A stretch of 64,000 bases of DNA from Ravibacter sp964559125 (GTDB taxonomy: Bacteria > Bacteroidota > Bacteroidia > Cytophagales > Spirosomataceae), in assembly GCA_964559125.1 (NCBI GenBank), contig CAZLGW010000008.1, positions 124,001-188,000 on the forward strand. The letters run 5' to 3'. Below, piece after piece: positions 63,001 through 64,000 of the stretch. The position numbers were made by a program, and so were the translations under genes. The number at the start of each line of letters is the position of its first letter. Position 1 is the first letter of the stretch. The notes below the pieces were generated by a model that was not told the DNA's origin, made no database searches, and worked only from the letters and a program-made list of their open reading frames with translations.

Positions 63001-63614
63001 CCCAGACTGCCGTTACGCCGACGCCCCAGGCAGGAGATTTCCGGTATAAGGACATCAGCGGTCCTGAAGGGGTGCCCGACGGGAAAGTTGATCCTACCTA
63101 CGACAGGGTATACCTCGGAAGCAGGATTCCGAAATACACCTACGGCTTTAATTTTGATGTCAAATATCATGGATTCGACCTGGGCGTGTTCCTGCAGGGA
63201 ATTGCAGGCGTAAGCGGACGACTGACAGGCTACGCGGATGTTGCCTTCTTCAACCTGGGTAATATCCAGCGCTGGCAGATGGAGGGGCGTTTCAACCCCG
63301 ACCAGCCGGTAAGATACCCGGCATATCCGCGCCTGGAAGTAGTAAGTAACAGCGGTACGCCCAACACCCAGGTATCCGATTTCTGGATTCTGAATGCCGC
63401 TTATCTCAGGGTAAAAAACGTGCAGCTGGGCTATACCCTGCCGGCCAGCCTGGTCAACAAACTCAGGATCAATCACGTCAGGATATATTCCAGCGTCGAA
63501 AACCCTGTCACCTGGAGCAATTACCGCCCCGGCTGGGACCCGGAAATCAACACCGGAGGGGCCTACTATCCGATCCTTTCTACTTATACGTTTGGACTGA
63601 ATGTTAAATTCTAG
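60093..63614 (+). CDS. STN-type SusC/RagA TonB-dependent transporter
   Basis: A 1173-residue outer-membrane protein. The ATG at 60093 is chosen because the conserved motif before it matches the other STN-type susC; the signal peptide core follows after a 38-residue basic extension. The STN domain (about 55-110, V-F-K-E-I-R-K-Q-S-G-V-I-F-W-Y) contacts FecR. Next come a regulatory-like sandwich (G-R-V-S-D-E-K-G-E-G-L-P-G-V), the plug with L-K-D-A-S-A-A-A-I-Y-G, and a barrel ending V-K-F. It is intact, unlike the copy at 46358. It imports a glycan and signals its presence to the sigma factor at 57613. Confidence 0.95.
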   Translation: MIFCISSGSFFPELNRSHLFRSTSSRDRFTGTIPKKIIMQIKLVSFLILLACVHVFGESYSQKVSLSEKNASLEKVFKEIRKQSGVIFWYESSLLKGADKVNIRIRNASLTDVLSHLFANQPFSYSIVENTVVIKPKKVREADTPPAGTDPFPAMPARETSGPERRVPALASKIKMHIVETIPVRGRVSDEKGEGLPGVSILVKGTQQGTVTDGTGAFTLNVPDENAVLVFSFVGYITEERTVGRQTLLDISLRVDQKALEEIVVVGYGEQKKVNVIGSVAQIGSDALENRPVTQLAHAITGQMPGVTVTVRSGRPGDNPGTIRVRGVGSFGAVPDALILIDGIPGNMNDINPEDIQNISVLKDASAAAIYGARSANGVVLITTKTGASGKVSISYNGYAGFNKATQLPDFVNSWEYAEMYNIASGTNSFAADDIAKYRSQSDPDNYPNTRFLEQLFSGNGFQTGHTVNLNGGNEKTKYFLSGGYLNQKGIIPKNSYERYNFRLNLENDLGRNFYLTARLSGSFDERNEPQATANKGGELTDQLIQNAIRYPAVFLGQASNGDYGIGAESGGTSVSWLASASYLKNPRTRVGTNFKLDWKPITGLVFSAIGGYNFDFLEQTSYRSSQRLNDRITLAQSNLNQFRDKEIFRTAQFLGEYSKDIGQTRLDFLVGYSFENQIIDRMSGYRQNFPSNDYTYPSMGGADNQQFNGTAEEWAIQSLFSRLKLNISDKYLFEGTLRYDGSSRFPDSNKYAVFPAFAAGWRLTEEEFLKNLRWLSNLKLKASWGILGNQNIGNYPYQGVLDSGKNYAFGTGISTGAAYSTYKDANIRWESTETTDVGIEAGFFKNSLGLNVTYFSRNTTDILFKPSSSVSTILGVGISETNTGQATNKGWEFDAFYRNSYRKLQYSVRGNFSIINNKVVTLGLGNVTQPNGLVGNGSDLFVGYPMEMYYGYLSDGVFLDQDDISSWPTQTAVTPTPQAGDFRYKDISGPEGVPDGKVDPTYDRVYLGSRIPKYTYGFNFDVKYHGFDLGVFLQGIAGVSGRLTGYADVAFFNLGNIQRWQMEGRFNPDQPVRYPAYPRLEVVSNSGTPNTQVSDFWILNAAYLRVKNVQLGYTLPASLVNKLRINHVRIYSSVENPVTWSNYRPGWDPEINTGGAYYPILSTYTFGLNVKF

Positions 63615-63624
63615 AACATATGCT

Positions 63625-63647
63625 CTGCGAAACTTGCAGTTTCGCAG
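63625..63647 (+). other. Hairpin between susC and susD
   Basis: CTGCGAAAC and GTTTCGCAG pair perfectly over 9 bp around a 5-base loop, 10 bp after the susC stop. There is no T-run. In this position it could stabilise the susC message or lower susD readthrough. Confidence 0.5.
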
Positions 63648-63715
63648 TCATATTATCTCGCTTGTAGCGAAGAAGTATCGTCAAATCAGCTAATCATCAC
63701 ATCAATCTTATACAG

Positions 63716-64000
63716 ATGAAAGTCAAGATAAAAAAATATATGATGTTGGGCGCCCTGGCTATCTCGCTGGCTTCCTGCGACGACCAGCTCAGGCAGTTTC
63801 CCAACGACGCATTTGCGCAGGATAACTTCTGGACTTCAGAATCCAATACTATGATAGCGCTTGCCGGGATGTACAGGGGAGGAATTACCTACGGTACCGG
63901 CGTAGTCCCCAACGACTGGTGGTCTTATTTCGGAAGCATCCAGCTTGAGTTTGCTACAGATAATGCCTATGACAGGAGAGGAGATAACTCCACTTACAAC
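63716..64000 (+). CDS. SusD/RagB-family lipoprotein, cut by the window end
   Basis: The first 95 residues are visible. The signal peptide ends L-A-S-C, giving a lipidated Cys. The mature start D-D-Q-L-R-Q-F-P-N-D-A-F, then N-F-W-T-S-E-S-N-T-M-I-A-L-A-G-M-Y-R-G, is typical of SusD. It follows the SusC at 60093 by 101 bp, which is longer than the 4-10 bp gaps of the other two pairs and contains a hairpin. Confidence 0.9.
   Translation, partial: MKVKIKKYMMLGALAISLASCDDQLRQFPNDAFAQDNFWTSESNTMIALAGMYRGGITYGTGVVPNDWWSYFGSIQLEFATDNAYDRRGDNSTYN

Noticed and set aside
1..64000. tRNA, rRNA, insertion sequences, integrases or phage genes
   Set aside because: I looked for these and saw none that I could support; the two AT-richer genes (Dyp and AAA/DUF4143) show no adjacent transposase or attachment site.

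Overview
The window looks like chromosome from a Bacteroidota bacterium of about 50 % GC, most likely of the Cytophagales/Chitinophagales type. The evidence is two SusC/SusD sets controlled by ECF sigma and FecR pairs plus a third SusC/SusD pair, a type IX secretion sorting domain, TAnnTTTG-type promoter boxes, and the near absence of strong Shine-Dalgarno sites. No tRNA, rRNA, CRISPR array or insertion sequence was found. The genus is not decided.

Layout. 1-6.1 kb: a cut-off TPR protein, a MITE-like inverted repeat, a dienelactone-hydrolase-type enzyme, an exported glycerophosphodiesterase-like protein, an MFS organic-acid transporter, an IclR regulator and KduD. 6.1-29.7 kb: a large polysaccharide utilisation locus read rightward. 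It holds SusC/SusD, a GH105-like protein, four related clan GH-A catalytic domains in three genes (one gene carries two), an alpha/alpha-barrel protein, two GH28 proteins, an SGNH esterase, a sodium:solute symporter, an SDR, an RraA-like aldolase, a cytosolic heparinase II/III-fold lyase and a VOC protein. 29.7-30.8 kb: an AT-richer islet with a Dyp peroxidase and a DUF488 stump, then a zinc alcohol dehydrogenase. 31.8-35.4 kb: a probable copper-linked group (CGKC membrane protein, MbnP-like lipoprotein, MbnH-like di-heme protein, beta-barrel with an N-terminal Cys cluster). 35.4-41.6 kb: DUF6787, NhaA, two phosphoesterases and a large double alpha/beta-hydrolase esterase. 41.6-53.7 kb: an ECF/FecR/SusC/SusD system whose SusC is broken by an in-frame TGA, interrupted by a T9SS beta-helix gene and followed by a paralogue of the esterase. 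53.7-57.5 kb: an AAA/DUF4143 ATPase behind a perfect hairpin, an exported FAD oxidoreductase and an FMN-bind-like lipoprotein. 57.6-64 kb: a second ECF/lipoprotein/FecR/SusC/SusD system running off the end.

How the parts fit (inference). The first locus appears to bind, cut and import a uronate-containing glycan. GH28, GH105-like and GH-A enzymes with the esterase would work outside the cytosol. SusC/SusD carries oligomers over the outer membrane and the SSS (and perhaps the MFS) transporter over the inner one. The heparinase-like lyase, KduD, SDR, VOC, RraA-like aldolase and alcohol dehydrogenase would process the uronate in the cytosol. IclR sits divergent from SusC next to a repeated 16-bp motif and may sense an intermediate. 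The promoters of susC and of the symporter share a 41-bp element.

The most novel signals are: a leader-RNA hairpin with compensatory base changes in both FecR-susC gaps; a fused double GH-A enzyme; an MbnP/MbnH-like pair with two extra metal-site proteins; a perfect 19-bp hairpin touching the start codon of the AAA/DUF4143 gene; and an intrinsic terminator lying ahead of a FecR gene with no gene upstream on that strand.
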